The translations under genes and the position numbers were made by a program. Below the pieces are notes generated by a model. It had not been told where the DNA came from and did no database searches. It saw nothing but the letters and a program-made list of their open reading frames with translations. This document shows, in pieces, positions 55,908-64,000 of a stretch of 64,000 bases of DNA. This DNA is from Psychromonas sp. SA13A (GTDB lineage: Bacteria; Pseudomonadota; Gammaproteobacteria; Enterobacterales; Psychromonadaceae), in NCBI RefSeq assembly GCF_011378715.1, contig NZ_WTKU01000003.1, forward strand, positions 248,001-312,000. The letters are read 5' to 3'. Each line of letters begins with the position of its first letter. Within the stretch, counting starts at the first letter, position 1.

Positions 55908-58838
55908 ATGACATCAATCACTTCAAGCTTCTTCGGTCGTCTCTTTGGGCATCATACTGAAATTAACCTCAATGCCGATGCGCTGAGTATCTACGTTGAT
56001 AAAAATAAATCGGTAGTTAATTGGGGTGCGTTAACTAAACCACCAGTGTTCATCTCAACATGGTTTGGTCAAACGTTAATTGTTGAATCTGACCATAAAC
56101 ACTATCACTTAAGTAAATTAAGCTATGACGCGGCTAAGCTTTATAAGCATCAATGCCAACAATGGTGGATACAAGCAAATCAGCAGTCACTGATACAACT
56201 AATAGTAAAAATAGAACCCTTCATTAGCAGTCAATACCTTCGACAGTCAGTGGTAAAACGACTACTAAATGCAGTAACCCTAGAGTATGAAAAGTGGTTT
56301 CCTTGGGTTTTATCTGCTAAACGAGTGTCCGCATCATTGGCGCCTTACTTAGAAAAGCTATCACGCTATCGTCATTGGCAAGTGACGCAGATTAACGCAT
56401 TTCGTGATACTTATATCGAGCAACAATTACAACAATATCAATCATTTTTTGATGCGGTTGAATCGAATCCATTAACTGCAATGCAACGTCGAGCTTGTGT
56501 GATTGATGACGATAACAATCTGTTGTTAGCAGGGGCGGGTACTGGTAAAACCAGCGTGATGGTAGGACGAACGGGGTATTTACTTAAAAGCCAACAGGCA
56601 AAAGCTAGCGAGATATTATTATTAGCCTATGGCAGAAAAGCAGCGCTTGAAATGGATCAACGTATTAAAGATAAGTTAGGCCTTGATACAATTAAAGCTT
56701 CTACGTTCCATCATTTAGGCTTGAGTATTATTGCCAAAGTAGAAGCTGCGAAACCTAATCTATCGCTCTTTGCTGAAGATCAAACCGCTAAAGCTAAATG
56801 GGTACAGGATTGTTTTGAGCGATTAATGAATGAGCAAGCTGAGTATAGACAATCTGTATTCACTTATTTTAGTCGTTATTATTATGCGGAGAAAAATCAC
56901 TTCGAGTTTGCTAGTCTAGGTGATTATTACCAATACCTCACTGACAATGATATTCGTACTTTGAAAGGCGAGCAGGTTAAAAGTTTTGGTGAATTGTATG
57001 TTGCTAATTGGTTATTTAATCATGGTATCGATTATCAATATGAAGCAAACTATACGGTTGATTTGCGCACTACTGAACGTAAACAGTACCAACCCGATTT
57101 CTTTTTACCCACGCTTAATTTGTATATTGAATATTTTGGTATTGATGAAAATGGCGATACTGCACCCTATATTGATAGGGAAGATTACCATACATCTATG
57201 CAGTGGAAACGCCAAACCCATCAACAACATAATACCGAGTGTATCGAATTAACCTATGCGATGCATAAACAGGGGATGCTATTAAGTTACTTAAAAAAAT
57301 CCCTTTCAGCGCAAGGTATAAAGTACCAAATCTTACCTGAACAAGTGATATTAGCTAACCTTAAAGAAACTGGGCGCATTAGCGTATTAGCAGAACTCTT
57401 TTCCTCCTTGGTGGGTTTGTATAAAGCGGCTTGTTTAGATCCGTTGTTAGAAAAAAAGGTTATTGCTAATGCCATTGATCCCACGCAAACCAGTAAAGCT
57501 TTACAGTTATTGCATCCTATCTTAAAGGCGTATCAAGCGTTTCTAGATGCCCGTAATGAAATTGATTTTGAAGATATGATCAATAAAGCCTTGCAGTATA
57601 TTGAAAATGGTCAATTTCGTTCCCCTTGGCGTTATATCATGGTTGATGAATTTCAGGATATTTCTGAGCCACGTGCTCGCCTTGTGAAGGCATTACGTGA
57701 TAATCGTAAAAGTTGTTCAATATTTGCTGTTGGTGATGATTGGCAGGCTATTTATCGTTTTAGTGGTGGGGATGTGTCATTAACAACTGAGTTTGAACAG
57801 TATTTTGGCGCGAGTACACAAACACAACTGGATCAAACCTTTCGATTTAATAATAGCATTGCAAAGGTGGCTACTGAGTTTGTTAGCAAAAATCCATCAC
57901 AGCTAACTAAAACCATTAATGCAATTAAGCAGGTTGATAAACCGGCTGTCTCTATTTTACGTAAAAGTGTCGTGAATCAAGGTATTAATAATGTTAATAA
58001 ACAACAAACACAAAGCATTCCAGAAGTTGCCAACGGTGCACTAGCGGAAGTATTAACTGCCATTGCTAATAAACCTCATCAACGCGATAAAATGAACGTG
58101 TATTTATTAGCGCGTTATTGGTTTCAGTTGCCGGATAAGCAAACTTTGGCAGAGTTAAATAAACAATACCCAACACTGTTTATTGAAAATCAAACCTTTC
58201 ATGCTTCCAAGGGCAAAGAAGCCGATTTTGTTGTGATCATGGGAATGACATCGGGCAAACTTGGTTTTCCATCACAAAAAGCCACTCCTGCAATTATTGA
58301 TGCTTTGTTAGCTAAGCCTGAAGATTTTGAATATGCGGAAGAAAGGCGGTTAATGTATGTGGCATTAACACGAGCGAAAGAGCGTGCTTATATTATTGCG
58401 GATATGCTTGATGGCAGTGATTTTGTTAAGGAGCTGGTGGATGGTTATGATGTTGAATTGAATGAATTTGGGATAACAATCAGTCAAACATTAGTGGATA
58501 AAATTACGTGTATGCTTTGCGAAACTGGTACGTTAATACCGCGTAACGGACGTTTTGGACACTTCTTTTCATGCTCGCATTTTCCTCGTTGTGACCATAA
58601 AGAAAGAGGGTGTCGTCAATGTGATACGGCAATGACAAAAAACAAATATAGTGGCTTTAAAACTTGCCTTAATCCTGCTTGCTCGGAAATAGTGCCTCTA
58701 TGCGATCAGTGTGGTGCTGAAATGGCGTTAAGGAAAAGTAAAAAAGGTGAATTCTGGGGATGTCGAAACTTTAAAGGTAATGAGCCGATGAGCTGTAAAA
58801 ATGGTATTGATAAAGCCAATTTACAGTGGCCAAATTAA
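55908..58838 (+). CDS. HelD-like UvrD helicase with nuclease-like insert and zinc ribbons
   Basis: 976 residues against about 680 for E. coli helicase IV. The N-terminal HelD-type region (1-195) is followed by Walker A LLLAGAGTGKTSVM. An insert around residues 355-420 has the PD-(D/E)xK look (SFGELYVANWLFNHGIDYQY, then YQPDFFLP and YIEYFGI). The helicase motifs continue with YIMVDEFQDISEP, GDDWQAIYRFSGGD, FHASKGKEADFVV and RRLMYVALTRAKERAY. The last 110 residues hold three topoisomerase-type zinc ribbons with CxxC pairs. It unwinds and perhaps cuts DNA. The weak ribosome site makes the exact start uncertain. Confidence 0.9.
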   Translation: MTSITSSFFGRLFGHHTEINLNADALSIYVDKNKSVVNWGALTKPPVFISTWFGQTLIVESDHKHYHLSKLSYDAAKLYKHQCQQWWIQANQQSLIQLIVKIEPFISSQYLRQSVVKRLLNAVTLEYEKWFPWVLSAKRVSASLAPYLEKLSRYRHWQVTQINAFRDTYIEQQLQQYQSFFDAVESNPLTAMQRRACVIDDDNNLLLAGAGTGKTSVMVGRTGYLLKSQQAKASEILLLAYGRKAALEMDQRIKDKLGLDTIKASTFHHLGLSIIAKVEAAKPNLSLFAEDQTAKAKWVQDCFERLMNEQAEYRQSVFTYFSRYYYAEKNHFEFASLGDYYQYLTDNDIRTLKGEQVKSFGELYVANWLFNHGIDYQYEANYTVDLRTTERKQYQPDFFLPTLNLYIEYFGIDENGDTAPYIDREDYHTSMQWKRQTHQQHNTECIELTYAMHKQGMLLSYLKKSLSAQGIKYQILPEQVILANLKETGRISVLAELFSSLVGLYKAACLDPLLEKKVIANAIDPTQTSKALQLLHPILKAYQAFLDARNEIDFEDMINKALQYIENGQFRSPWRYIMVDEFQDISEPRARLVKALRDNRKSCSIFAVGDDWQAIYRFSGGDVSLTTEFEQYFGASTQTQLDQTFRFNNSIAKVATEFVSKNPSQLTKTINAIKQVDKPAVSILRKSVVNQGINNVNKQQTQSIPEVANGALAEVLTAIANKPHQRDKMNVYLLARYWFQLPDKQTLAELNKQYPTLFIENQTFHASKGKEADFVVIMGMTSGKLGFPSQKATPAIIDALLAKPEDFEYAEERRLMYVALTRAKERAYIIADMLDGSDFVKELVDGYDVELNEFGITISQTLVDKITCMLCETGTLIPRNGRFGHFFSCSHFPRCDHKERGCRQCDTAMTKNKYSGFKTCLNPACSEIVPLCDQCGAEMALRKSKKGEFWGCRNFKGNEPMSCKNGIDKANLQWPN

Positions 58839-58894
58839 GCTCAAGCTCATCCATAAATAACTTGAACTTTATTTAGTCTAGTATTCATTACCCT

Positions 58895-58933
58895 TTTAAC
58901 CGGCTGAAATTAACTTTCAGCCGGTTAAATTTT
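58895..58933. terminator. Bidirectional terminator between helicase and modF-like genes
   Basis: A perfect 15-bp stem (58895-58909 with 58915-58929), a 5-nt loop and a T run on the plus strand. It serves both facing genes. Confidence 0.88.
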
Positions 58934-58989
58934 TAGTTATTATCTGTTTTATAAACTTTATTATTTAGCGAATTCAACCTTGAAGTTTG

Positions 58990-60369
58990 CTAAAGGGTAA
59001 TATGTTGTTCAAAAATAGGTAAAAACTCATCTCTTCGATGACTGACTAATAACATGGTGCTGTGTTGTTGCGTTGCTAGATGCTCTAGGAAGTTAAGTAC
59101 ACGATGCCTATTTAGCTCATCTAAACCCTGCGTTGGTTCATCTAATATTAATAAATAGGGTGATTTCACCAGCGCTCTGGCGATTAAAGCCAGTCGTTGT
59201 TCACCATAACTTAAACTCTGAAACAGACTCTTTTGCTGATCCAATAAACCAATCTTTTCTAGCCATTGTTGTGCAATGTTAATTTCATGAGCGGTGGCCT
59301 GTTGATACATACCAATGGAGTCATAAAAACCCGACAATACCACGGTTAATAATTCGCCATTAACACGGTACTGGCGGTGTAATTCAGAGCTAACTATTCC
59401 CATGTTCTTTTTAACATCCCAAATAGTTTCTCCTGAACCTCTTTTGTAACCTAGTACATGGATATCGTTGCTATAACATTGTGGGCAATCTCCAGTAATC
59501 AATTGCATTAAGGTTGATTTTCCGCTGCCATTAGGCCCTGTAATCAAAGTATGCTGCAGTGGTTTTATTTCAACATCTAAATCCTCAAAAACATTAACGC
59601 CGCCATAATGCACAGTGCCTTTGTTTAGTTTAACTAAATAAGGATGATTATAATCAGATAATTGTTGTATGTTTTCTGGCCAAGGAATGTGGTCAGGTAC
59701 TGGACTTAATAATGCATCTAATTGATTTTTTGTTTCAATATCATCGAGCTGGCCAATTACATCTACTCGGCCACGTTCAATAAAGGCGATGTTATTACAC
59801 CAATTTGGAATATCTTGGCGATTACTTAGCATTAATACAATGGTAAAGCCTGTGTTGGATAAACGTGCTAACGCATTAGATAAAGTTTCACAGGATTGCA
59901 CGTCTAAACTATCAAAGGGATTGTCACAAATTAACAATTCAGCACCGCTAAATATAGCTTGTAGAATCAATAGTTTTCTACTTTCACCCGTGCTTAATTG
60001 GATATAACGTGTTTGCATACGGTGGCTGAGTCCAAACTCACTAATCAGTGGGTCATTCCATTTATCTTGCGGTAAAAAGTCTTGTGCTTTGGTGCCAACA
60101 TCGTTTGCGTCTACGTAGTCTGGCGCTTCCATCGCTAACGTATTTTCGTAGGTTTGTTGCTGTGCTTCAAATGAAATAATGCCTACTTTTTCTTTGCTTG
60201 GTAAAGTGAGTTGATCCACTTTGTCTATTTGTAGATCGCCAGTTAAAAGTTGATCAATATACTGTTTTCCTGACCCATTACGGCCTAATACGCACCAGCT
60301 TTCATTGTTGCGTATTTGCCAATGATCGATGGTTAACTTTTCATGCGCTAAATTTACAATATTTATCAT
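58990..60369 (-). CDS. modF: ModF-like double ABC ATPase
   Basis: 459 residues with two ABC domains and no membrane segments, as in ModF. The second domain is complete: GPNGSGKST, SLSYGEQRLALIARAL and LILDEPTQGLD. The first is altered: Walker A reads GRNGSGKQY, without the Ser/Thr after Lys, and Walker B reads LLICDNPFDSLD, with Asn instead of the catalytic Glu. Only the second site is likely to hydrolyse ATP. ModF is often linked to molybdate genes, but none are here, so the substrate is uncertain. The start has a poor ribosome site. Confidence 0.85.
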   Translation of the reverse strand: MINIVNLAHEKLTIDHWQIRNNESWCVLGRNGSGKQYIDQLLTGDLQIDKVDQLTLPSKEKVGIISFEAQQQTYENTLAMEAPDYVDANDVGTKAQDFLPQDKWNDPLISEFGLSHRMQTRYIQLSTGESRKLLILQAIFSGAELLICDNPFDSLDVQSCETLSNALARLSNTGFTIVLMLSNRQDIPNWCNNIAFIERGRVDVIGQLDDIETKNQLDALLSPVPDHIPWPENIQQLSDYNHPYLVKLNKGTVHYGGVNVFEDLDVEIKPLQHTLITGPNGSGKSTLMQLITGDCPQCYSNDIHVLGYKRGSGETIWDVKKNMGIVSSELHRQYRVNGELLTVVLSGFYDSIGMYQQATAHEINIAQQWLEKIGLLDQQKSLFQSLSYGEQRLALIARALVKSPYLLILDEPTQGLDELNRHRVLNFLEHLATQQHSTMLLVSHRRDEFLPIFEQHITL

Positions 60370-60896
60370 AGAATTATTCAGTCTGTTAAAAGGAGGAAAA
60401 TTTTATTTTGCCACAAAGTTAAATAAATGAGTAAGTTATAATTATCAATTTTAAAACTTAATTCAGAGAGCGTTACTGTGTTTTTCATACTTAGCTTATT
60501 CTCTAGCTTAGCCTCGAGCTAAGTATCTAGACTGGTCACTAGCACTGTTGATTTAGTTGTTTATTAACAGATGTTAACGCAAGGTAGTGGTATTAGTTAA
60601 CATCTGTTCATCTTAATAAGGTTATGTCGACATCGTTAAGTAAGTACCAAAGCGAACATTGATCCATACCATAAATGTTTACATAGCATACTGATGAAAA
60701 TTAATGTGACTCAATTCAATAAATTAAAGCATGGTCTCATTTATCGGTTGCGAACCCTGTGAATTTAGTTAATACCTTCAAATATAAGCCTATTTAATGT
60801 ACTATGTCGATTCGTTTGCTATGTTAATCCTCATCTTTTAGTCATAAATTCTAATTTTTAACCGTAAATGCAAACTTCATTAATAAGGATATTAAT
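60370..60896. other. 527-bp divergent gap with two inverted repeats
   Basis: A 10-bp perfect inverted repeat (60487-60496 with 60517-60526) and a 13-bp perfect one (60566-60578 with 60596-60608) lie between the divergent modF-like and proX-like genes. Both could be operators, or the second could end a small RNA. No gene is seen. Confidence 0.5.
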
Positions 60897-61901
60897 ATGC
60901 GTAAACTCATCTCATCTTCATTACTACTTGCCTGTGCTTCTTTCACTTTACCTGCTGCGGCAAGTGAATGTGGCAAAGTAACTATTGCTGATATGAACTG
61001 GGCTTCTGCAACCGTTATTGCCAATGTTGACCGCTTTATTGTTGAACATGGCTTTGATTGTGATGCAGAGCTTGTACCTGGTGATACTATGCCAACTGGT
61101 GCTGCAATGATTGAAAAAGGGCAACCTGATATCGCGCCTGAATTCTGGAGTAACGCAATGCGTGAAGCATTAGATAAAGGGGTTGCTGAAGGTCGAATTC
61201 GCTACGCGGGTACAACACTCTCCGATGGTGGAGAAGAAGGTTTTTGGGTACCTGCTTACATGGTTGAGAAAGACCCTACGTTAGCAACTATTGCAGGTAT
61301 TAGAGCCAATGCAAAATTATTTAAACACCCTGAAGATCCAACTAAATCTGCTTTAATGGGCTGTCCTTCTGGTTGGAACTGTCAAATTTCAACTACTCAA
61401 CTGTTTACGGCACTTGATCTAGAAGCTTCTGGTTTTGAGCTGTTAGATCCAGGTTCTGGTGCCGGTTTATCAGGTTCAATTGCTAAAGCTTATGAACGCA
61501 AAGAAGCTTGGTTAGGTTACTACTGGGCTCCAACATCTGTTTTAGGTAAATATAAAATGGTTAAAGTGGACTTTGGAACTGGCGTCGATAAAGATGAGTT
61601 CGTAAACTGTACAACTCAAATCGATTGTTTAAATCCTAAAGTGACCATGTATCCGCCTTCAGCAGTGGAATCAGTTGTTACTGAAGAGTTCGCGAAAAGA
61701 GCGCCAGAGGTAGTGGCTTATCTTGCTGGTCGTTCATTTACTAACGAACAAATGAATGCCTTATTAGCTTGGAAAGAAGACGAACAAGCCGATGGTGATT
61801 ATATCGTTGAATATTTCCTAACTAACCATGAAGAAATATGGACGCAATGGGTTGATGCTCCCACAGCAGCAAAAGTTAAAAAAGCATTAGCAGAATTATA
61901 A
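60897..61901 (+). CDS. proX: Glycine betaine/proline ABC transporter substrate-binding protein
   Basis: 334 residues. The signal peptide MRKLISSSLLLACASFTLPAAA is followed by an OpuAC-type domain (KVTIADMNWASATVIANVD, DIAPEFWSN, AMGCPSGWNCQ-like LMGCPSGWNCQ, AWLGYYWAPTSVLGKY). Tryptophans in these segments normally form the aromatic box that holds a quaternary ammonium such as glycine betaine. AAGGAT precedes the ATG. First gene of an osmoprotectant operon; the name reflects function class rather than strict orthology. Confidence 0.88.
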   Translation: MRKLISSSLLLACASFTLPAAASECGKVTIADMNWASATVIANVDRFIVEHGFDCDAELVPGDTMPTGAAMIEKGQPDIAPEFWSNAMREALDKGVAEGRIRYAGTTLSDGGEEGFWVPAYMVEKDPTLATIAGIRANAKLFKHPEDPTKSALMGCPSGWNCQISTTQLFTALDLEASGFELLDPGSGAGLSGSIAKAYERKEAWLGYYWAPTSVLGKYKMVKVDFGTGVDKDEFVNCTTQIDCLNPKVTMYPPSAVESVVTEEFAKRAPEVVAYLAGRSFTNEQMNALLAWKEDEQADGDYIVEYFLTNHEEIWTQWVDAPTAAKVKKALAEL

Positions 61902-61909
61902 CCCTTCCT

Positions 61910-61936
61910 ATAAAGCCTAGTTAAGCTAGGCTTTAT
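61910..61936 (+). promoter_or_regulatory. Intercistronic hairpin between binding protein and permease genes
   Basis: An 11-bp stem (61910-61920 with 61926-61936) and a 5-nt loop, nine bases after the stop. It probably causes partial termination or protects the binding-protein message, as after dctP. A looser CTAGGTAA/TTACCTAG pair spans the rest of the gap. Confidence 0.6.
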
Positions 61937-62041
61937 TATCATTCTAGGTAAGTAAATAACTTACACAGTATCAATTTTAGCGTTCTGCTTAGCTAGATAT
62001 TTACCTAGGTTGGTTAAAATTTTTTCAGGAGAAAAAATAAA

Positions 62042-62932
62042 ATGTCAGACAAGTCATGGATGTCAGAAATCCCGCAGCTTGATCGTAAAGAATTAAGAGA
62101 TTTTAAAAAATTATTAGATGGTCTCTTTCGTGACTTTTCACGTGAATACGGCGATGCTATTCAATCTTTCTTTGACCCATTATTAAGCACCCTCATTTGG
62201 TTTGAAAAATTACTATTATCAACTCCTTGGTGGTTAGTTATCGCAGCCCTCGCTGCTTTTTCATATGCAGCCAGTCGTTCCTTTAAATTAACTATTTCAG
62301 TCGCAGTAGCTTTTGTCATCATTGGTTATTTCGGTATGTGGGAAGATACAATGCGTACCATGAGTATGATCATTGTTTCTACCTTATTAGCGATTCTAAT
62401 AGGAATGCCAATTGGCGTCGCGATGGCGCGATCTAATCGAGTACAATCGCTTGTCACACCTATTTTAGATGTGATGCAAACAATGCCTGCCTTTGTTTAT
62501 TTGATTCCGGTCGTTATGTTACTGGGTATCGGTAAAGTGCCAGGGGTGATTGCGGTGATTATCTATGCCATTCCTCCGGTTATTCGTTTAACAAACTTAG
62601 GTATTCGCCTTGTTGATAAAGAAGTGTTGGAAGCTGCCACCGCTTATGGTGCAAGCCCAATGCAACGGCTATTTGGCGTACAAATTCCGTTAGCAATGCC
62701 CACGATTATGGCGGGAATTAACCAAACTATTATGATGGCATTAGCAATGGTAGTTATTGCCTCAATGATTGGGGTTAAAGGATTGGGACAACCAGTGTTA
62801 CAGGCGATTAGTAATCAATATTTTACACAAGGTTTATTAAATGGTCTTGCGATTGTGGCGTTAGCGATTATTTTTGATCGAATTTCACAAAGTTATGCAA
62901 AACGTACGTTACAAAACTTTGGGGGGCATTAA
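62042..62932 (+). CDS. proW: Glycine betaine/proline ABC transporter permease
   Basis: 296 residues. A cytosolic N-terminal tail of about 60 residues precedes roughly seven helices. The ABC permease coupling motif EAATAYGASPMQRLFGVQIPLA (split around its middle) and the betaine-type MQTMPAFVYLIPVVMLLGIG are present. AGGAGA precedes the ATG. It stands one base before the ATPase gene, so the pair is co-translated. Confidence 0.92.
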   Translation: MSDKSWMSEIPQLDRKELRDFKKLLDGLFRDFSREYGDAIQSFFDPLLSTLIWFEKLLLSTPWWLVIAALAAFSYAASRSFKLTISVAVAFVIIGYFGMWEDTMRTMSMIIVSTLLAILIGMPIGVAMARSNRVQSLVTPILDVMQTMPAFVYLIPVVMLLGIGKVPGVIAVIIYAIPPVIRLTNLGIRLVDKEVLEAATAYGASPMQRLFGVQIPLAMPTIMAGINQTIMMALAMVVIASMIGVKGLGQPVLQAISNQYFTQGLLNGLAIVALAIIFDRISQSYAKRTLQNFGGH

Positions 62933-62933
62933 G

Positions 62934-64000
62934 ATGAGTTCGAATGAAAATAACGCTCCTTTAATTAGTATTAAAAATCTATATAAGATTTTTGGTAAAA
63001 ATGAGAAGAAAGTTTTAGAAGAAGTAAAAGCAGGTAAATCTAAAGAGACTATTTTAGCTGAAACAGGCCATACTGTTGGTCTAGCGGATATCAACTTAGA
63101 TATTTATCCCGGTGAAATATTTGTGATCATGGGGTTATCTGGCTCAGGTAAATCGACATTGATTCGTCACTTTAATCGTTTAATTGATCCAACAGCTGGT
63201 GAAATAGTGGTTGCTGGTGAAGATGTGATGCAGTTAAACGCCAAAGACCTACAAAATTTCCGCCGTCAAAAAATGGCGATGGTATTTCAACGTTTTGGTT
63301 TAATGCCGCATCGCACTGTGCTACAAAATATTACTTATGGTTTGCAAGTTCAGGGTGTTGCTAAAAATGAGCGAGAAGAACGTGGTAATGAATGGTTAAA
63401 AACGGTGGGGTTAGATGGGTATGCAAAACAATATCCTGGCCAACTCTCTGGTGGACAACAACAACGAGTTGGATTGGCGCGCGCATTATGTACTGATGCT
63501 GATATCTTATTAATGGACGAAGCCTTCTCTGCACTAGACCCTCTTATTCGAAGTGAAATGCAAGATCAGTTAATTGAACTACAAGATAAATTGCATAAAA
63601 CCATTGTATTCATCACCCATGATTTAGATGAAGCGTTACGTATTGGTGACAAAATTGCGATTTTACGAGATGGTTTACTCATTCAACAAGGTACACCTGT
63701 AGATATTCTATTGAACCCCATAGATGACTATGTTGAAGCCTTTGTAAAAGATGTAAATAGAGCGCGCGCATTAACCGTTGAGACTGTTATGCAACCACAA
63801 ATTTGTCGTATTTCTAGCGAGAATATTGGTGAAGCTGTTGCACAAATGCGAAAGTCTAAACAAGATTATGGTTACGTTGTAAATGATGATGGTTATCAAG
63901 GTATGATCACACAAGAAACATTAGAAAATGTTGAAAAAAGTGATTATGGCAATGCGATTACTGATGAACTATTCGAAGATGTGCCATCGGTACAAAGTGA
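62934..64000 (+). CDS. proV: Glycine betaine/proline ABC transporter ATPase, cut by right edge
   Basis: 355 codons are visible with no stop, from ATG 62934, one base after the permease stop; GGGGGG in the permease end serves as ribosome site. Walker A GLSGSGKST, the Q-loop VFQRFGLMPH, signature LSGGQQQRVGLARAL and Walker B ILLMDEAFSALD are all intact. A CBS-type region begins near residue 285 (VMQPQICRISSENIGEAVAQM), as in ProV/OpuAA, where it senses ionic strength. The N-terminal insert KKVLEEVKAGKSKETIL is typical of ProV. Confidence 0.93.
   Translation, partial: MSSNENNAPLISIKNLYKIFGKNEKKVLEEVKAGKSKETILAETGHTVGLADINLDIYPGEIFVIMGLSGSGKSTLIRHFNRLIDPTAGEIVVAGEDVMQLNAKDLQNFRRQKMAMVFQRFGLMPHRTVLQNITYGLQVQGVAKNEREERGNEWLKTVGLDGYAKQYPGQLSGGQQQRVGLARALCTDADILLMDEAFSALDPLIRSEMQDQLIELQDKLHKTIVFITHDLDEALRIGDKIAILRDGLLIQQGTPVDILLNPIDDYVEAFVKDVNRARALTVETVMQPQICRISSENIGEAVAQMRKSKQDYGYVVNDDGYQGMITQETLENVEKSDYGNAITDELFEDVPSVQS

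Noticed and set aside
1-64000. tRNA, rRNA, prophage, integrase or insertion sequence
   Set aside because: None seen on either strand; the accessory region 37770-58838 has no recognisable mobile-element boundary.

Overview
The window is a low-GC, gene-dense chromosomal stretch from a gammaproteobacterium. Gene content points to a marine, cold-water member of the Psychromonas/Vibrio/Shewanella neighbourhood: a long glyceraldehyde-3-phosphate dehydrogenase with an N-terminal extension, two betaine transport systems, a TRAP transporter, several chemotaxis and c-di-GMP proteins, and a ter-type stress cluster. Psychromonas is my best guess, by inference only. I see no rRNA, tRNA, CRISPR array, insertion sequence or prophage.

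Layout. 1-3628: a LysE-type exporter cut by the left edge, a periplasmic protein of unknown function, a Nudix hydrolase, a GFA-type zinc protein and a CynX/NimT-type MFS carrier. 3937-7289: an operon of a vWFA lipoprotein, an ECF sigma factor and a probable anti-sigma protein. 7390-12673: a small protein resembling the back half of an AAA+ ATPase with its active site lost, a GAF-GGDEF cyclase, two divergent phosphoribosyltransferases and a chemoreceptor. 12938-16046: a BCCT betaine carrier and a yqjD/yqjE/yqjK-like operon, all on the minus strand. 17015-22323: a dctPQM TRAP operon, a LysR regulator and a convergent quinone oxidoreductase. 22800-30288: a bacterial alpha-2-macroglobulin overlapping pbpC. 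30541-36649: a Cache chemoreceptor, a P-loop kinase-like protein and a large LacI-sensor/PAS/GGDEF/EAL protein.

37770-58838 is the accessory part. It holds two TerD proteins, a CaCA-type exchanger, then PRTase-TRSP, HAD, StiP-type PRTase-PELOTA, HAD and TerB. After housekeeping genes (lipoprotein hydrolase, DUF4174 protein, GAPDH, rubrerythrin) come a TerD-TerA fusion, an RpiB-like isomerase, two overlapping membrane-linked GTPases and a HelD-like helicase with a nuclease-like insert and zinc ribbons. This matches the described ter-linked theme of metal sensing, synthesis of a nucleotide-like product and DNA processing. The ATP-grasp, aldolase-like and TerC parts are absent here, and the GTPase pair plus helicase is not a textbook ter component.

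58990-64000: a ModF-like double ABC ATPase, then a proX/proW/proV-like betaine ABC operon whose ATPase runs off the right edge.

Most genes end in clear hairpin terminators. The gaps are unusually rich in short degenerate tandem repeats (7 to 21 bp). Several sit just upstream of genes, and three straddle stop codons.
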